From: JAHFUA01 sp963733935
GTDB taxonomy: Bacteria; Acidobacteriota; Terriglobia; Terriglobales; Acidobacteriaceae
DNA: 64,000 nucleotides
Reading direction: 5' to 3'
Assembly (NCBI GenBank): GCA_963733935.1
Contig: CAVTEQ010000005.1
Span: forward strand, 186,001 to 250,000
Part shown: positions 27,268 through 37,174 of the stretch, piece by piece
Layout of the letters: each line of letters opens with the position of its first letter
Position numbering within the stretch: the stretch's first letter is position 1
Notes under the pieces: generated by a model
Database searches by the model: none
What the model saw: the letters and a program-made list of their open reading frames with translations, nothing else
Told to the model about the DNA's origin: nothing
Made by a program: the position numbers and the translations under genes

Positions 27268-30200
27268 ATGAGTAAGCGCGCCATCGTTTCCGTAACGCTG
27301 ATGTTTCTGGCCGCTGTGCTGATTCTCAGCTCACAAAGCTGGGCGTCTTGTACTGCGCCCGCCAACGCGATTGAAGCCGAGAACTGCATTACGACCGGCT
27401 CGACCCCGCAGAGCGTGTGGGACGTCGGCACACCGCCCAACAGCGGCAGCGGCGATTCCACCATCCAGGGCTTCGGCGACAACATCAGTGTCAATGTCGG
27501 CGACACGATTAATTTCAAGGTCAAGACCACGGCCACCAGCTTTCACCTGGACATCTATCGCATGGGGTACTACCAGGGGAACGGCGCGCGGAAAATTACG
27601 ACCATCACCGGCACGCCGCGCACCCAGCCGAATTGTCTAACCAACTCCGGCACTGGACTCTACGACTGCGGTAATTGGCAGGTTTCGGCATCGTGGACGG
27701 TGCCCACCACCGCGGTCTCCGGCATTTACTTTGCCCGTGCGGTTCGCGACGACACCGGCGGCGCCAGCCACATCATGTTTATCGTGCGCAACGACGCCAG
27801 CCACTCCGACATCCTGTTCCAGGCTACGGATACCAGCTGGCAGGCCTACAACGACTTCGGCGGGCAGAACTTCTACGGTTGCGGCGGCTGGGACCTCACC
27901 TGCCGCTCCTTCAAGAACAGCTACAACCGGCCGTTCCATACCCGTGACTTCGAAGGCGAATCAGTAACCTTTGTATTCGGCAACGAGTATCCGATGATCC
28001 GCTGGCTGGAGGCCAACGGCTACGACGTCACCTACTTTACCGACACCGATACCGATCGCAACGGATCTCTCATCCTGAATCACAAGCTGTGGATGTCGAA
28101 CGGCCACGACGAATACTGGTCGGGCACTCAGCGTGCGAACATCGAAGCGGCGCGCAATGCCGGCGTGCACCTGGCCTTCTTCAGCGGCAACACCATGTTC
28201 TGGAAGGTGCGCTGGGAGAACAGCACCGACGGCAGCAACACACCTTACCGCACGCTGGTCTGCTACAAAGAGACCGCCGGCGACGTCACCGATCCGCTCG
28301 ACAAATCTCCCACCTGGACCTGGACCGGCACCTGGCGCGATCCCACGAACAGTCCGCCCGCCGATGCCGGCAGGCCGGAAAACGCGATCAAAGGCAACCT
28401 CTTCCGCATGAACGGCGGTCAAAGCGCAACCATGCAGGTCCCCTCCGCCGACGGCAAGATGCGCTTCTGGCGCAATACCACGGTAGCCACTGCCTCGGGC
28501 ACCACCAACCTGGCCACCGGCACAGTTGGCGCCGAGTTCGACGACGACGAGGACAACGGCTTCCGCCCGGCTGGCCTCTTCGAGCTCACCGCCACCTCCG
28601 TCACCGATTCCGGCAACTACCTGCTGGATTACGGCGTCACCTACGGCTCCGGTACGGCCATCAACAAGCTGGTCATGTACCGCCATACCAGCGGCGCCAT
28701 CGTGTTCTCCACCGGTACCTACCGTTGGTCGTGGGGTCTGGACAATCATCACGACGATACCAATGAGGGCTCGAACACCAACCTCCCGATGCAGCAGGCG
28801 ACGGTAAACCTGTTCGCGGACATGGGCATTCAGCCGGTCACGTTGCAATCCGGCTTGCTCCTGGCCACGCAGTCGACCGACCATACGCCACCCAATTCCA
28901 CCATTACCTCACCCGCACAGGGCGCGACTATCGGCTCTGGGACCAAGGTCACGATTCAAGGCACGGCCGCGGACACCGGCGGTGGAGTTATTGCCGGAGT
29001 GGAAGTTTCCACCGACGGCGGCAGCACCTGGCATCCGGCCAGCGGACGCACCCCCTGGACTTATACCTGGAGTGCCTCGGGCAACAGCACGGTGACACTC
29101 AAGAGCCGCGCCGTGGATGACAGCGGCAACCTGGAATCGCCGTCCGCGGGCGTCACCGTGACTGTGGGCTCGGGCGGCGGCGGCGGCCAGAGTTGCCCTT
29201 GCACCATCTTCGGCGCTGCTACACCCAGCCTCTCCGATGAAGGCGCGGACTCGCCCAGCGAGATCGGCGTCAGATTCAAGTCCGATGTAGCCGGCCAGAT
29301 CACCGGAATCCGCTTCTACAAGAGTGCGGCCAATACCGGCACGCACGTCGGCAATCTGTGGAACAGCAGCGGAACCAATCTGGCTACCGGCACCTTCGCC
29401 AATGAAACCGCCTCCGGATGGCAGACCCTGACGTTCGCCACACCGGTTTCGATCACCGCCGGCACCTACTACGTTGCCAGCTACTTCAACACCGTCGGCC
29501 ACTACGCCGAGGACGATAACTTCTTCACCGCGGCGTACGACAACGCTCCGCTGCACGCGGCGCAAGATGGCGTCCCGGCGGCCGACGGCGTCTACATCTA
29601 CAGCTCCACCAGCGCCTTCCCGAACCAGACTTGGCAATCGGCGAACTACTATGTGGACGTGGTGTTCACGACCACGGCCGCCACGGTTGACGTGTCCTCG
29701 GTCACCGTAAATCCCACTTCCGTGAGCGGCGGCAGCAGCTCGTCCGGCACGGTTACTTTGAACGCGCCCGCGGGCAGCTCCGGCATGGTTGTCAGCCTCT
29801 CAAGTGACAACGCCGCTGCTTCTCCGAGCGTCAGCAGCGTTACCGTCGCCAGCGGACAGACTACGGGCACGTTCCTGATCAATACGCAGGTGGTTTCGTC
29901 CGTCACCACGGCTCACATCTCGGCCAAGGATTCGAACAACGTTACGGTGCAGGCGACCTTGACGGTCACTCCGCCGCCGGCGTTGTCCTCGGTGACCATC
30001 AACCCCACGACCGTTGTGGGCGGCAATGGATCCACCGGGACCGTTACCCTGACCGAACCGGCCACTGTTCCCGGCATTCAGGTGAACCTGTCGAGCGACA
30101 GTGCCTCGGCGCAGGTTGGGGCGAACGTCGTTGTGCCGACGGGCGCGACAACGGCGACCTTCCCGATCACTACTTCGCAGGTGAGCACCGGCACTACGGC

Positions 30201-31746
30201 GCACATCTCCGGCACCTACAACAACGTTACGCCAACCCCGGCGACGCTCACCATCAACCCGCTGACGGTCAACTCGGTGAGCTTGAGCCCCACTGCGGTC
30301 ATCGGCGGCAACTCGTCGACTGGAACTGTGACCTTGTCCGGTCCAACGCCCAGCGCGATTTCGGTCACCCTGGGCAGCACTGCCGGCGCTACGGTTCCGG
30401 CGAGTGTGACGATCAACGCCAATGCCAGCAGCGCTACCTTCACCGCCACCACCACCGGCGTGAGCAGCGCGACCACGTCGACCATCACCGCAACCTACGG
30501 GACGAGCAGCGCTCAGGCGGTGCTCACCATCAACCCGCTGACGGTATCTTCGGTGAGCGTGAATCCCACGGCGGTTGTGGGCCCCAACTCATCCACCGGA
30601 ACTGTAACCTTGTCAGGTCCCGCGCCCACCGCAACCTCGGTCTCTCTGGGTAGCAACAGCGGCAGCGCCAGCGTCGGGGCAAGCGTAACGGTGGCGGCGA
30701 ACGCCAGCACCGCTACCTTCCCGATTACTACCGTGGCCGTCAGCACTTTGACGCCGGCCACCATCACCGCCACTCTGGGCAGCAGCAGCGCGCAGGCGGT
30801 GCTTACTGTCAATCCTCCGGCACTCGCCTCGGTGAGCATGAATCCCACCTCGGTGGTCGGCGGCAATCCGTCAACAGGAACCGTCACGTTGACGGGTCCG
30901 GCGCCATCGACCGGTCTCACGGTCACGCTGGGCAGCACCACCGGCGCTACCGTGCCGACCAGCGTGAATGTTGCGGCCAACGCAACCACTGCGACCTTCA
31001 GCGCGACTACCACCGCCGTGACCACCACCACGACCTCCACCATCACTGCCAGCTACAACGGCGTCAACCAGACCGCGACCCTCACGGTTACCCCCAAGGC
31101 GTCGCTGGCGATCGATAAGACTGTATTCAAGGACAACAATAGCGCCTCCAAGACCATCAAGACGGCGGCCTTCACTACCTCAGCGGCCAACGAACTGCTG
31201 CTGGCGTTCATCTCCACCGACGGCCCCAGTTCGGGCACCAACACTACCGTCACCGGTATCAGCGGCGGCCCGACTTGGACGCTGGTGAAACGTACCAATA
31301 CCCAGCGCGGCACGGCGGAGGTATGGCGCGCGTTCAGTACTACGGTGCTGACCAACACCACCGTTACCGCGACGTTGTCGAGCAGCCAAGGCGGTTCGAT
31401 GACCATCGTCACCTTCACCGGTGCGAGCACGACTGGCACCGGCATCGGAGCTACCGGCACGGGGAACTCAGCCAAGGGCGCTCCCACGGCCAGCCTGACC
31501 ACGACCGTCGCTAACTCCTGGGTCTTCGGTGTGGGCAACGATTGGGACAACGCTACCGCGCGCACCGTTCCGTCGAACCAGACGATGGTTCACCAGGACG
31601 TGGCCACCTCCAGCGGGGATACCTACTGGGTGCAGCGCATGGCGGCGGTTACCCCGACGGCAGGAACGGTGGTCACGATCAATGACACCGCGCCTACCGG
31701 CGATAAGTTCAACCTAAGCCTCGTGGAGGTCTTGCCCTCCAACTAA
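27268..31746 (+). CDS. Giant secreted N,N-dimethylformamidase-like protein with DUF4082 and Ig-like repeats
   Basis: 1492 residues, intact, with AAGGAG about 9 nt before the ATG and a signal peptide ending SSQSWASC. The catalytic-like domain (about 30-545) resembles the large subunit of N,N-dimethylformamidase: FHLDIYRMGYYQGNGAR, the diagnostic NGHDEYWS, and FFSGNTMFWKVRWE. An Ig/FN-like domain (about 550-635), one DUF4082 module introduced by CPC (about 645-805) and five Ig-like repeats of about 90 residues (SVTVNPTSVSGG..STGTVTL) follow. The last ~215 residues are the C-terminal domain shared with the preceding protein. Adjacent, co-oriented and sharing modules, the two are probably co-expressed and act together at the cell surface. 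True substrate unknown. Confidence 0.85.
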   Translation: MSKRAIVSVTLMFLAAVLILSSQSWASCTAPANAIEAENCITTGSTPQSVWDVGTPPNSGSGDSTIQGFGDNISVNVGDTINFKVKTTATSFHLDIYRMGYYQGNGARKITTITGTPRTQPNCLTNSGTGLYDCGNWQVSASWTVPTTAVSGIYFARAVRDDTGGASHIMFIVRNDASHSDILFQATDTSWQAYNDFGGQNFYGCGGWDLTCRSFKNSYNRPFHTRDFEGESVTFVFGNEYPMIRWLEANGYDVTYFTDTDTDRNGSLILNHKLWMSNGHDEYWSGTQRANIEAARNAGVHLAFFSGNTMFWKVRWENSTDGSNTPYRTLVCYKETAGDVTDPLDKSPTWTWTGTWRDPTNSPPADAGRPENAIKGNLFRMNGGQSATMQVPSADGKMRFWRNTTVATASGTTNLATGTVGAEFDDDEDNGFRPAGLFELTATSVTDSGNYLLDYGVTYGSGTAINKLVMYRHTSGAIVFSTGTYRWSWGLDNHHDDTNEGSNTNLPMQQATVNLFADMGIQPVTLQSGLLLATQSTDHTPPNSTITSPAQGATIGSGTKVTIQGTAADTGGGVIAGVEVSTDGGSTWHPASGRTPWTYTWSASGNSTVTLKSRAVDDSGNLESPSAGVTVTVGSGGGGGQSCPCTIFGAATPSLSDEGADSPSEIGVRFKSDVAGQITGIRFYKSAANTGTHVGNLWNSSGTNLATGTFANETASGWQTLTFATPVSITAGTYYVASYFNTVGHYAEDDNFFTAAYDNAPLHAAQDGVPAADGVYIYSSTSAFPNQTWQSANYYVDVVFTTTAATVDVSSVTVNPTSVSGGSSSSGTVTLNAPAGSSGMVVSLSSDNAAASPSVSSVTVASGQTTGTFLINTQVVSSVTTAHISAKDSNNVTVQATLTVTPPPALSSVTINPTTVVGGNGSTGTVTLTEPATVPGIQVNLSSDSASAQVGANVVVPTGATTATFPITTSQVSTGTTAHISGTYNNVTPTPATLTINPLTVNSVSLSPTAVIGGNSSTGTVTLSGPTPSAISVTLGSTAGATVPASVTINANASSATFTATTTGVSSATTSTITATYGTSSAQAVLTINPLTVSSVSVNPTAVVGPNSSTGTVTLSGPAPTATSVSLGSNSGSASVGASVTVAANASTATFPITTVAVSTLTPATITATLGSSSAQAVLTVNPPALASVSMNPTSVVGGNPSTGTVTLTGPAPSTGLTVTLGSTTGATVPTSVNVAANATTATFSATTTAVTTTTTSTITASYNGVNQTATLTVTPKASLAIDKTVFKDNNSASKTIKTAAFTTSAANELLLAFISTDGPSSGTNTTVTGISGGPTWTLVKRTNTQRGTAEVWRAFSTTVLTNTTVTATLSSSQGGSMTIVTFTGASTTGTGIGATGTGNSAKGAPTASLTTTVANSWVFGVGNDWDNATARTVPSNQTMVHQDVATSSGDTYWVQRMAAVTPTAGTVVTINDTAPTGDKFNLSLVEVLPSN

Positions 31747-31769
31747 TCGAAGGCAAGCTCCCGCATACG

Positions 31770-31808
31770 CCTGCCGCCGCGCCAACCAGCGTGGCGGCAG
31801 GTTTTTTT
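31770..31808 (+). terminator. Rho-independent terminator of the giant-protein operon
   Basis: CCTGCCGCC and GGCGGCAGG are perfect 9-bp arms with a 14-nt loop, followed by seven T. It begins 24 nt after the stop codon. Confidence 0.9.
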
Positions 31809-32320
31809 GTCCCAGGTTTCACATCCACTTGATCCGCTCGCCCCGCGTCAGCAAAGGCCATGACTTTTTCCAGCCGGGTGCGCCAGCGGAGCAAATCGAT
31901 TTTTCTGATGGCTCGCATCGGCATTCCGCGGTTCCATCGCAGACGCCGACCTAGCTCCAACCAGACTGCGTCTCCAAATTTTGCCGGGCTGATTTTGCCG
32001 GAGCGCAGATGGCCGAGCGCGACCAGTCTCGGGCGGCATCGGTAACATCATGAATTGTATGCACATCGATCCCGTGCCCGCAGCTTCCGTGTTCTCGACC
32101 CGCCAGAAATGTTGTCCTCACGGTTTCGAAGCCCGCCCGTCGACGATAGATTAAATCTTTGGATGCTATAGATTTAAGTTTTCAATGTATCGCTGATAAT
32201 GTCCAAAAGAAAAATGCATTGGACGGCGATGCATCGTGTCGCCTACGTTCTTACCCACAGGGCCGCACACTTCTCTTACAACACAAACTGCTTGATTGCG
32301 GCCGGGGAGGCAACAGCCAT
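31809..32320. other. About 500 bp without a supported gene
   Basis: The minus strand has overlapping open pieces (31709-31960 and 31848-32066) with readable but unrecognised protein-like text (MRAIRKIDLLRWRTRLEKV). This could be the remnant of a decayed gene. The right part (from about 32140) is AT-richer and should hold the promoter of the porin operon; no clear -35/-10 pair or sigma-54 site was found. GATGCATTGG...CGATGCATCG forms a weak dyad near 32220. Confidence 0.4.
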
Positions 32321-33779
32321 ATGAAGAGTGTTGGTCGGGTAGGTGGCCTCATCGTCGCTCTCGCATGCGGGCTAGCCGTGTTGAGTTTTCCCACGCCGCT
32401 TGCGGCGGAAGAAAAGCGACAAACCGGCCGCGCCGCAGATGGATGCCGCCGCGCTGCAGCGGCTGGCCGATCTGGAACAAGAGGTCGAGCGCCTGCGGGA
32501 GGAGCTGCAGGCGGTGAGAGGGGCGTCGGCCGGTGCTGCCATCCTCAGGCCGGCCGTTTACGCCCCTCAGGATTCCCCCGCCGCTGCCCAGGCTGCTGCG
32601 GTACCTGCGGCCGCCGCACCCGCACCTGCCGCCGCGCCAAAGCCCGATCCTCTGGCTGGATTGTCCAGCGTGTTAGGAGGCGCCACGGTTGTCGGCTTGG
32701 TGGACGGCTACTACGGCTACAACTTCAACAAGCCGGAGGCGGGGGGCACGGCCCTCAGCGGCGCGCCCGGCAACTTCACCAGCCTGCGGCTATTCGATCC
32801 GCGCAACAACCAGTTCGCGCTCAACCTGGTTGAACTGGGCCTGGTGAAGACTCCCGACGCGGATAACCGCCTGGGGTACAAAGCGATCTTCGGCTTCGGC
32901 GACGCCATGCAGCAAGTCAACGTGGTCAGCGGCGGCGATCCCAGCTTCCTGCAATATCTAAAGGAAGCGTACTTTTCTTATCTCGCTCCCGTGGGTAAGG
33001 GTCTGACCATCAATGTGGGCAAGTTCGTGACGCCCAATGGCGCCGAGGTCATTGAAAGCAACGCTAACTGGAACTACTCACGCAGCATACTCTTCAACTA
33101 TGCCATCCCGTTCTACCACTATGGAGTCCAGGCTGCCTACACGTTTAACCCGAAGTTCACCCTAACCGGCTACGTAGTGAATGGCTGGAATGACGTAGTC
33201 CACGATCCCAGCACCGGCTATCACAACAGCGGCAAGACCGGCGGTTTGACCTTTGCCTGGACTGCCACCAAGAAGCTGACCATCACCGAGAACTGGATGG
33301 GCGGTCCGGGGGCGACCCAGCTTGATGGCAGCCACTGGCGCAATCTGTTCGACACCGTCGTCGCCTACAACTGGAATTCCAAGTGGTCGTTTCAGTTGAA
33401 CGGCGACTACGGGCGGGTGGAGAGAACCACGCTTACACCCCTCTCTTCGGTGGACTGGTGGGGCGCCGCGGGATACGTCAAGTACCAGTTCAATCCGAAG
33501 TATGCCTTCGCCACCCGCTATGAGTACTACAACGATCCCAACGGATATACCACGGGTATCTTCGATGCGAACGGGCACGGCCCGCACATCCAGGAGGTTA
33601 CGCTGACCATGGAGCGGCGTATTGCCACGCACTTGATCAGCCGGCTGGAGTACCGGCACGATGAATCGAACCAGGCTTTCTTCCCCAAGGGCCAGGCGAG
33701 TAATCCGCCGGTCAGCGGCCAGAACACCATGGCCGTAGGGATGATGTTCGTGCTCGAGCCGAATGAGGCCAATAAGTAG
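32321..33779 (+). CDS. OmpL-like beta-barrel porin (BBP2 family), one frameshift near the start
   Basis: Outer-membrane protein. ATG 32321 (GGGGAGG 10 nt upstream) opens a signal peptide, MKSVGRVGGLIVALACG...PLAAEE. The mature protein continues one frame over from about 32416: a coiled coil (QRLADLEQEVERLREELQAV), an Ala/Pro-rich linker, then a barrel of about 370 residues ending VGMMFVLEP with alternating strands (LTINVGKFVTPNGAEVIES; FTLTGYVVNGWNDV). The break is in the A4 run 32412-32415, one base too many. The main open frame alone (32400-33779) lacks an export signal. It is followed by a small membrane protein and an APC permease: probably an uptake cassette in which the porin admits the permease's substrate. 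Confidence 0.8.
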
Positions 33780-33787
33780 GCAAAGGA

Positions 33788-34015
33788 ATGACGGCAACAC
33801 AAAAGATAGGGACTAATTCAGCAGGGCTATTGGCAGGCATTGCAGCCATGCTGGGAGGACTGTTTGCACTCGAAGTCCTTCCCATAGCGGGCGTATTGAT
33901 CGTGCTGGCTGCCATGGCGCTGCTGCTGGATTCCCTATCGGGGTTGTGCACGGCGCGCGAACTTGATGCACCCAATCTGCAAGAAAGACAAAAGGAGAAC
34001 CAGTATGGCGGCTGA
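33788..34015 (+). CDS. Small two-helix membrane protein
   Basis: 75 residues, beginning MTATQKIGTNSAGLLAGIAA, with two hydrophobic helices (about 12-33 and 35-52) and a polar tail, KENQYGG. It starts 8 nt after the porin stop and its end overlaps the permease start by 11 nt, so it is translationally coupled to it. That placement makes it a likely accessory subunit or assembly factor of the permease. No family recognised. Confidence 0.65.
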   Translation: MTATQKIGTNSAGLLAGIAAMLGGLFALEVLPIAGVLIVLAAMALLLDSLSGLCTARELDAPNLQERQKENQYGG

Positions 34016-35816
34016 CGCCCCAGTTGAGATGAAAGCAACCCTCGGCTTGACCGGACTGACAATGAATGCCATGGCGCTGATCGCGCCCGGCGCGTTCTTG
34101 TGGCTCACCTTTTACATCCAGGCGACCACGGGAGTTACGTCGCCGGCGATGTGGCTGGGCATCTTTGTTGCGCTGTTGCTTTGTCTGGCGACGGCAGTGA
34201 GCTACGCTGAGCTCTCGAAGCTGTATCCCGGACCGGGAAGTTCCTACTACTTCGCCGAACAGTCGTTCCTCAACCATGACAAGGCGTGGCGCTTTGCACG
34301 GCTGGCGAAGTTCATCGTGGGTTGGGGCTCGCATCTTTATTACTGGATTTATCCGGGCGTGATGGTCGCGGTGATGGGCATCCTATGCGGATACCTGGCA
34401 GGGACGCTGTGGCCGAGTTTCATGAACGCCTCCAACCCTGGGCCGATGTTCATGATGGCGGTCTGCGTCGTGTTCTCCTTTGCGGTCGCCTATATCGCTT
34501 TCCGCGGCGTGACCGGATCCACGGCGGTTGCCATTGCCATCAACGTAATTCAGATCACGGCGTTGCTGGTGTTCTCGGTGGTGGCGTTCGGCTATCGCAT
34601 GAACCATCCTCCGGGCTCGATCGCCTACCAGTTCGATTCGACCTCGGGCGCGGCCTACACCTATGAGTTCGCCACCCAGAAGCAGATGGTGGACGGCAAA
34701 GAAACCGACGTCATCGTGCGCAATGCTGATGGCGTCCCGCAGCCCGCCATGGACGCCGCCGGCAAGCCGACGCCGTTCCACATCAGCTATCCCGAGAAGG
34801 ACGCGAGCGGCGCGTTCCTCTCCCACCCCAGCGTTTCCTCGGTCTTCAAGGCGCATAACTGGGGATGGGTTTTCGTTCAGGCCACGGTCGCGATCCTGAT
34901 TCTGGTGGGATTTGAATCGTGCACCGCGCTGGGCGGTGAGGCGCAGAATCCCAAGCGCGATATACCCATCGCGGTGGTGCTTTCGCTGCTGATTCAGGGA
35001 GCCTTCTGTTATCTGATCGAATATTTCGCCGCCAACTACTTCCTCAACAGCGGCTACACCATGCAAAGCGCGGCCGGATCGGCAGCGCCCATCGGCGACA
35101 TGATGATCGTGGTGGGCGACGCGCTGTTCGGCGCCGGGCGCGGGCGCATCTTCATGCTGGTGGAGGCATTCACGGTTTTCCTGGCCATCATCGGCACCAC
35201 GCTCTCCTGCATGAACACGGGAGCGCGCGTCACCTACGCCATGGGCAAAGACCAGGAAGTGCCGGAGCACTTCGGCATGCTGCACGGTAAGAAGCTCACT
35301 CCACACCGCGCGATCTGGACCCTGGCGGCGATTTCCGCGGTGGTCGGTTGCATCGGCGTGATCATGGCGTTCGGCGATGCCGGCGCACCCGCCGACGCCG
35401 CCATCAAGGCCTTGCCGCAGGGCTTCTGGTCGAGCGTCGGCTACACCACCCACGACAAGATGGCGGCTTTGCCCAATTCACTGCTCACGGTCACGCTGGC
35501 TTCCAACTTCGGCACCTTCCTGCTGTATGCCCTGAGTTGCGTGGTCTGCATGGTCGGTTATCACGGCCATCCGAAATTCAGCATGCTGCGGCACGTCCTG
35601 ATCCCGCTCTTCGGATTGCTGGCTAACCTGGCCTGCATGGCGTTTTACGTGGTGGGGCCGTTCATGGGGTATGGCACCAAAATGGAGCCGCTGTTGGCGC
35701 TGGGAATCGCCTTGGTCTGGGCGATTTACGGAGGCATCTACTTCCTCCGCGCCAGCAAGACTATGGGCCGGACCACGCTGGTGGCGAGCCGCGGCCCGGT
35801 CGGCATGATCACTTAA
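34005..35816 (+). CDS. APC-superfamily amino-acid/amine permease
   Basis: About 603 residues, inner membrane, 12 or more predicted helices. The N-terminal LGLTGLTMNAMALIAPGAFL is typical of APC transporters, with GPGSSYYFAEQSFL, GFESCTALGGEAQNPKRDIP (the conserved helix 6-7 loop) and MNTGARVTYAMGKDQEVPEHFG later. An extended extracytoplasmic loop (about 200-285) lies between helices. ATG 34005 (AAAGGAGAA upstream) is preferred over 33963 because the extra residues are not family-like and would overlap the preceding gene further. The substrate is probably an amino acid or polyamine and cannot be narrowed. Confidence 0.88.
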   Translation: MAADAPVEMKATLGLTGLTMNAMALIAPGAFLWLTFYIQATTGVTSPAMWLGIFVALLLCLATAVSYAELSKLYPGPGSSYYFAEQSFLNHDKAWRFARLAKFIVGWGSHLYYWIYPGVMVAVMGILCGYLAGTLWPSFMNASNPGPMFMMAVCVVFSFAVAYIAFRGVTGSTAVAIAINVIQITALLVFSVVAFGYRMNHPPGSIAYQFDSTSGAAYTYEFATQKQMVDGKETDVIVRNADGVPQPAMDAAGKPTPFHISYPEKDASGAFLSHPSVSSVFKAHNWGWVFVQATVAILILVGFESCTALGGEAQNPKRDIPIAVVLSLLIQGAFCYLIEYFAANYFLNSGYTMQSAAGSAAPIGDMMIVVGDALFGAGRGRIFMLVEAFTVFLAIIGTTLSCMNTGARVTYAMGKDQEVPEHFGMLHGKKLTPHRAIWTLAAISAVVGCIGVIMAFGDAGAPADAAIKALPQGFWSSVGYTTHDKMAALPNSLLTVTLASNFGTFLLYALSCVVCMVGYHGHPKFSMLRHVLIPLFGLLANLACMAFYVVGPFMGYGTKMEPLLALGIALVWAIYGGIYFLRASKTMGRTTLVASRGPVGMIT

Positions 35817-35824
35817 CTGGAAAC

Positions 35825-35844
35825 GGGCGGGCGCAAGCCCGCCC
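35825..35844 (+). terminator. Hairpin after the permease
   Basis: GGGCGGGC-GCAA-GCCCGCCC, eight perfect pairs with a GNRA-like loop, 8 nt after the permease stop. No T-run follows (ACTCTTC), so it is a weak intrinsic terminator or an RNA-stabilising hairpin. Confidence 0.55.
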
Positions 35845-35859
35845 ACTCTTCAGGGCACG

Positions 35860-36723
35860 ATGTTGAGGTATTCTCAAGGGCCGCTCTTTCGGGGAGCCGG
35901 CGGGGCTAATGCCGGCATGCACCGTCCGTCGCACCACTCATTGCTGGAGGTCGAGTTCGCGCAGCTTTCCGACCGGGGATGCGTGCGCGAAAACAACGAG
36001 GATTATCTCGGTTCCTCGGTGCCCGCGACCGCAGACCAGGCGCGCGTTCGCGGCTGGCTGTTCGCGCTCGCCGACGGCGTCGGTGGACAGGAACTGGGAC
36101 AGGTCGCGTCAAAGGCGGCGGTCGACGCGTTGGTTGCGGGATTTCGCGAAGCCCCGAAGGACGAACCTCATGCCGCCTTGCTGACGCGTCTGGTTCAGGC
36201 GGCCAATACGCATGTCTATGAGACGGGACGCGCCGCCGCGCCGGGCGGCGTCGCCATGGCCACCACCATCGTGGCTTGCGCGCTGCGCTTTGATCGCGCC
36301 GTGGTGGCCCACGTAGGAGACTCGCGCTGCTATCTCATCCGGCGCGACCGCGCCAAACTGCTGACGCGCGACCACACCGTCGCCAGCGAGCAACAGCGGC
36401 TAGGATTGGCGTCGACAGCCAATCGCCACCTCCTCAGCCGGTCCCTGGGAAACGATCTCTTCGTCGCCGTGGACACCAGCGAGAACTTGCTTCTGACGGG
36501 AGATGTCCTGCTGCTCTGTTCCGACGGCTTGCATGGCCCGGTAACGGCCTCGGAGATGGCCCAGGTAGTTGGCCGCCGCACGGACTTGCAAGCTGCAGCG
36601 CAGGAGCTCGTGGACCTGGCCAATCGGCGCGGTGGCAATGACAACATCAGCCTGCAGCTCATCCGGGTTCGCGGCGTCGAACGGATGGGGATGTATCGCG
36701 GGCGGCTCTACAAGCTCCGCTGA
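35860..36723 (+). CDS. PP2C-type Ser/Thr protein phosphatase
   Basis: Mn2+/Mg2+-dependent phosphatase of the PPM family, reversing Hanks-type kinase phosphorylation. Motifs in order: SDRGCVRENNEDYLG, FALADGVGGQELGQVAS, VVAHVGDSRCYLIRR, LLLCSDGLHGPV and GGNDNISLQLIRVRG, with all metal-binding Asp residues visible. The first ATG at 35860 has AGGG upstream. ATG 35917 is an alternative that would remove a non-conserved 19-residue extension. No transmembrane helix, so cytoplasmic. The kinase gene lies 500 bp downstream, separated by an inverted ACT-domain gene. Confidence 0.92.
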   Translation: MLRYSQGPLFRGAGGANAGMHRPSHHSLLEVEFAQLSDRGCVRENNEDYLGSSVPATADQARVRGWLFALADGVGGQELGQVASKAAVDALVAGFREAPKDEPHAALLTRLVQAANTHVYETGRAAAPGGVAMATTIVACALRFDRAVVAHVGDSRCYLIRRDRAKLLTRDHTVASEQQRLGLASTANRHLLSRSLGNDLFVAVDTSENLLLTGDVLLLCSDGLHGPVTASEMAQVVGRRTDLQAAAQELVDLANRRGGNDNISLQLIRVRGVERMGMYRGRLYKLR

Positions 36724-36726
36724 GGG

Positions 36727-37131
36727 CTATTTGGCGGCGAACGCGTCCAGCAAGGCCGACGCCTTGGTCACGTTGTCAACCCCGAAGACCGCCAGCGGCA
36801 GTAGCGATCCCGGCTCCAGCCCGCAGTACGAGTAATCAATGTTGACCTGGCCTTCACCGAGACGCAAGGCGGCGCGGCCCAGCTCGCCCGGGCGATGCGC
36901 CAGCCGGACGACGGCAACGTCCGTTTCCTCGAAGTTCATGTGCAGGCTGCCCAGCACCGCGTTGGCGCTGGCCGGATTATCCACCACGAACCGGGCCAGG
37001 CTCTCGCCATGCTCAACGAACGATTGAAATGCCAGAATGTTTACCCCACGCTCCCCCAGGGCCAGACAGCACTGCCCCAGGGCGCCCGGTTTATCTTCGA
37101 TAGTTACCCTGAACTCCTTCGCCCTCGCCAT
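36727..37131 (-). CDS. Tandem ACT-domain protein
   Basis: About 134 residues made of two ACT domains: FRVTIEDKPGALGQCCLALGERGVNILAF, and from about residue 70 AVVRLAHRPGELGRAALRLGEGQVNI. Such free-standing pairs bind amino acids and regulate enzymes or transport; the ligand is not evident. ATG 37131 (MARAKEF) starts at the first beta strand; the start eight codons upstream is possible. It is inserted on the opposite strand between a phosphatase gene and a duplicated phosphatase tail, and so interrupts what looks like a former phosphatase-kinase operon. Confidence 0.85.
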   Translation of the reverse strand: MARAKEFRVTIEDKPGALGQCCLALGERGVNILAFQSFVEHGESLARFVVDNPASANAVLGSLHMNFEETDVAVVRLAHRPGELGRAALRLGEGQVNIDYSYCGLEPGSLLPLAVFGVDNVTKASALLDAFAAK

Positions 37132-37174
37132 GCGACTCGCTTCCTTCCTCTCCATTGCCGATCAAATAGACAGT

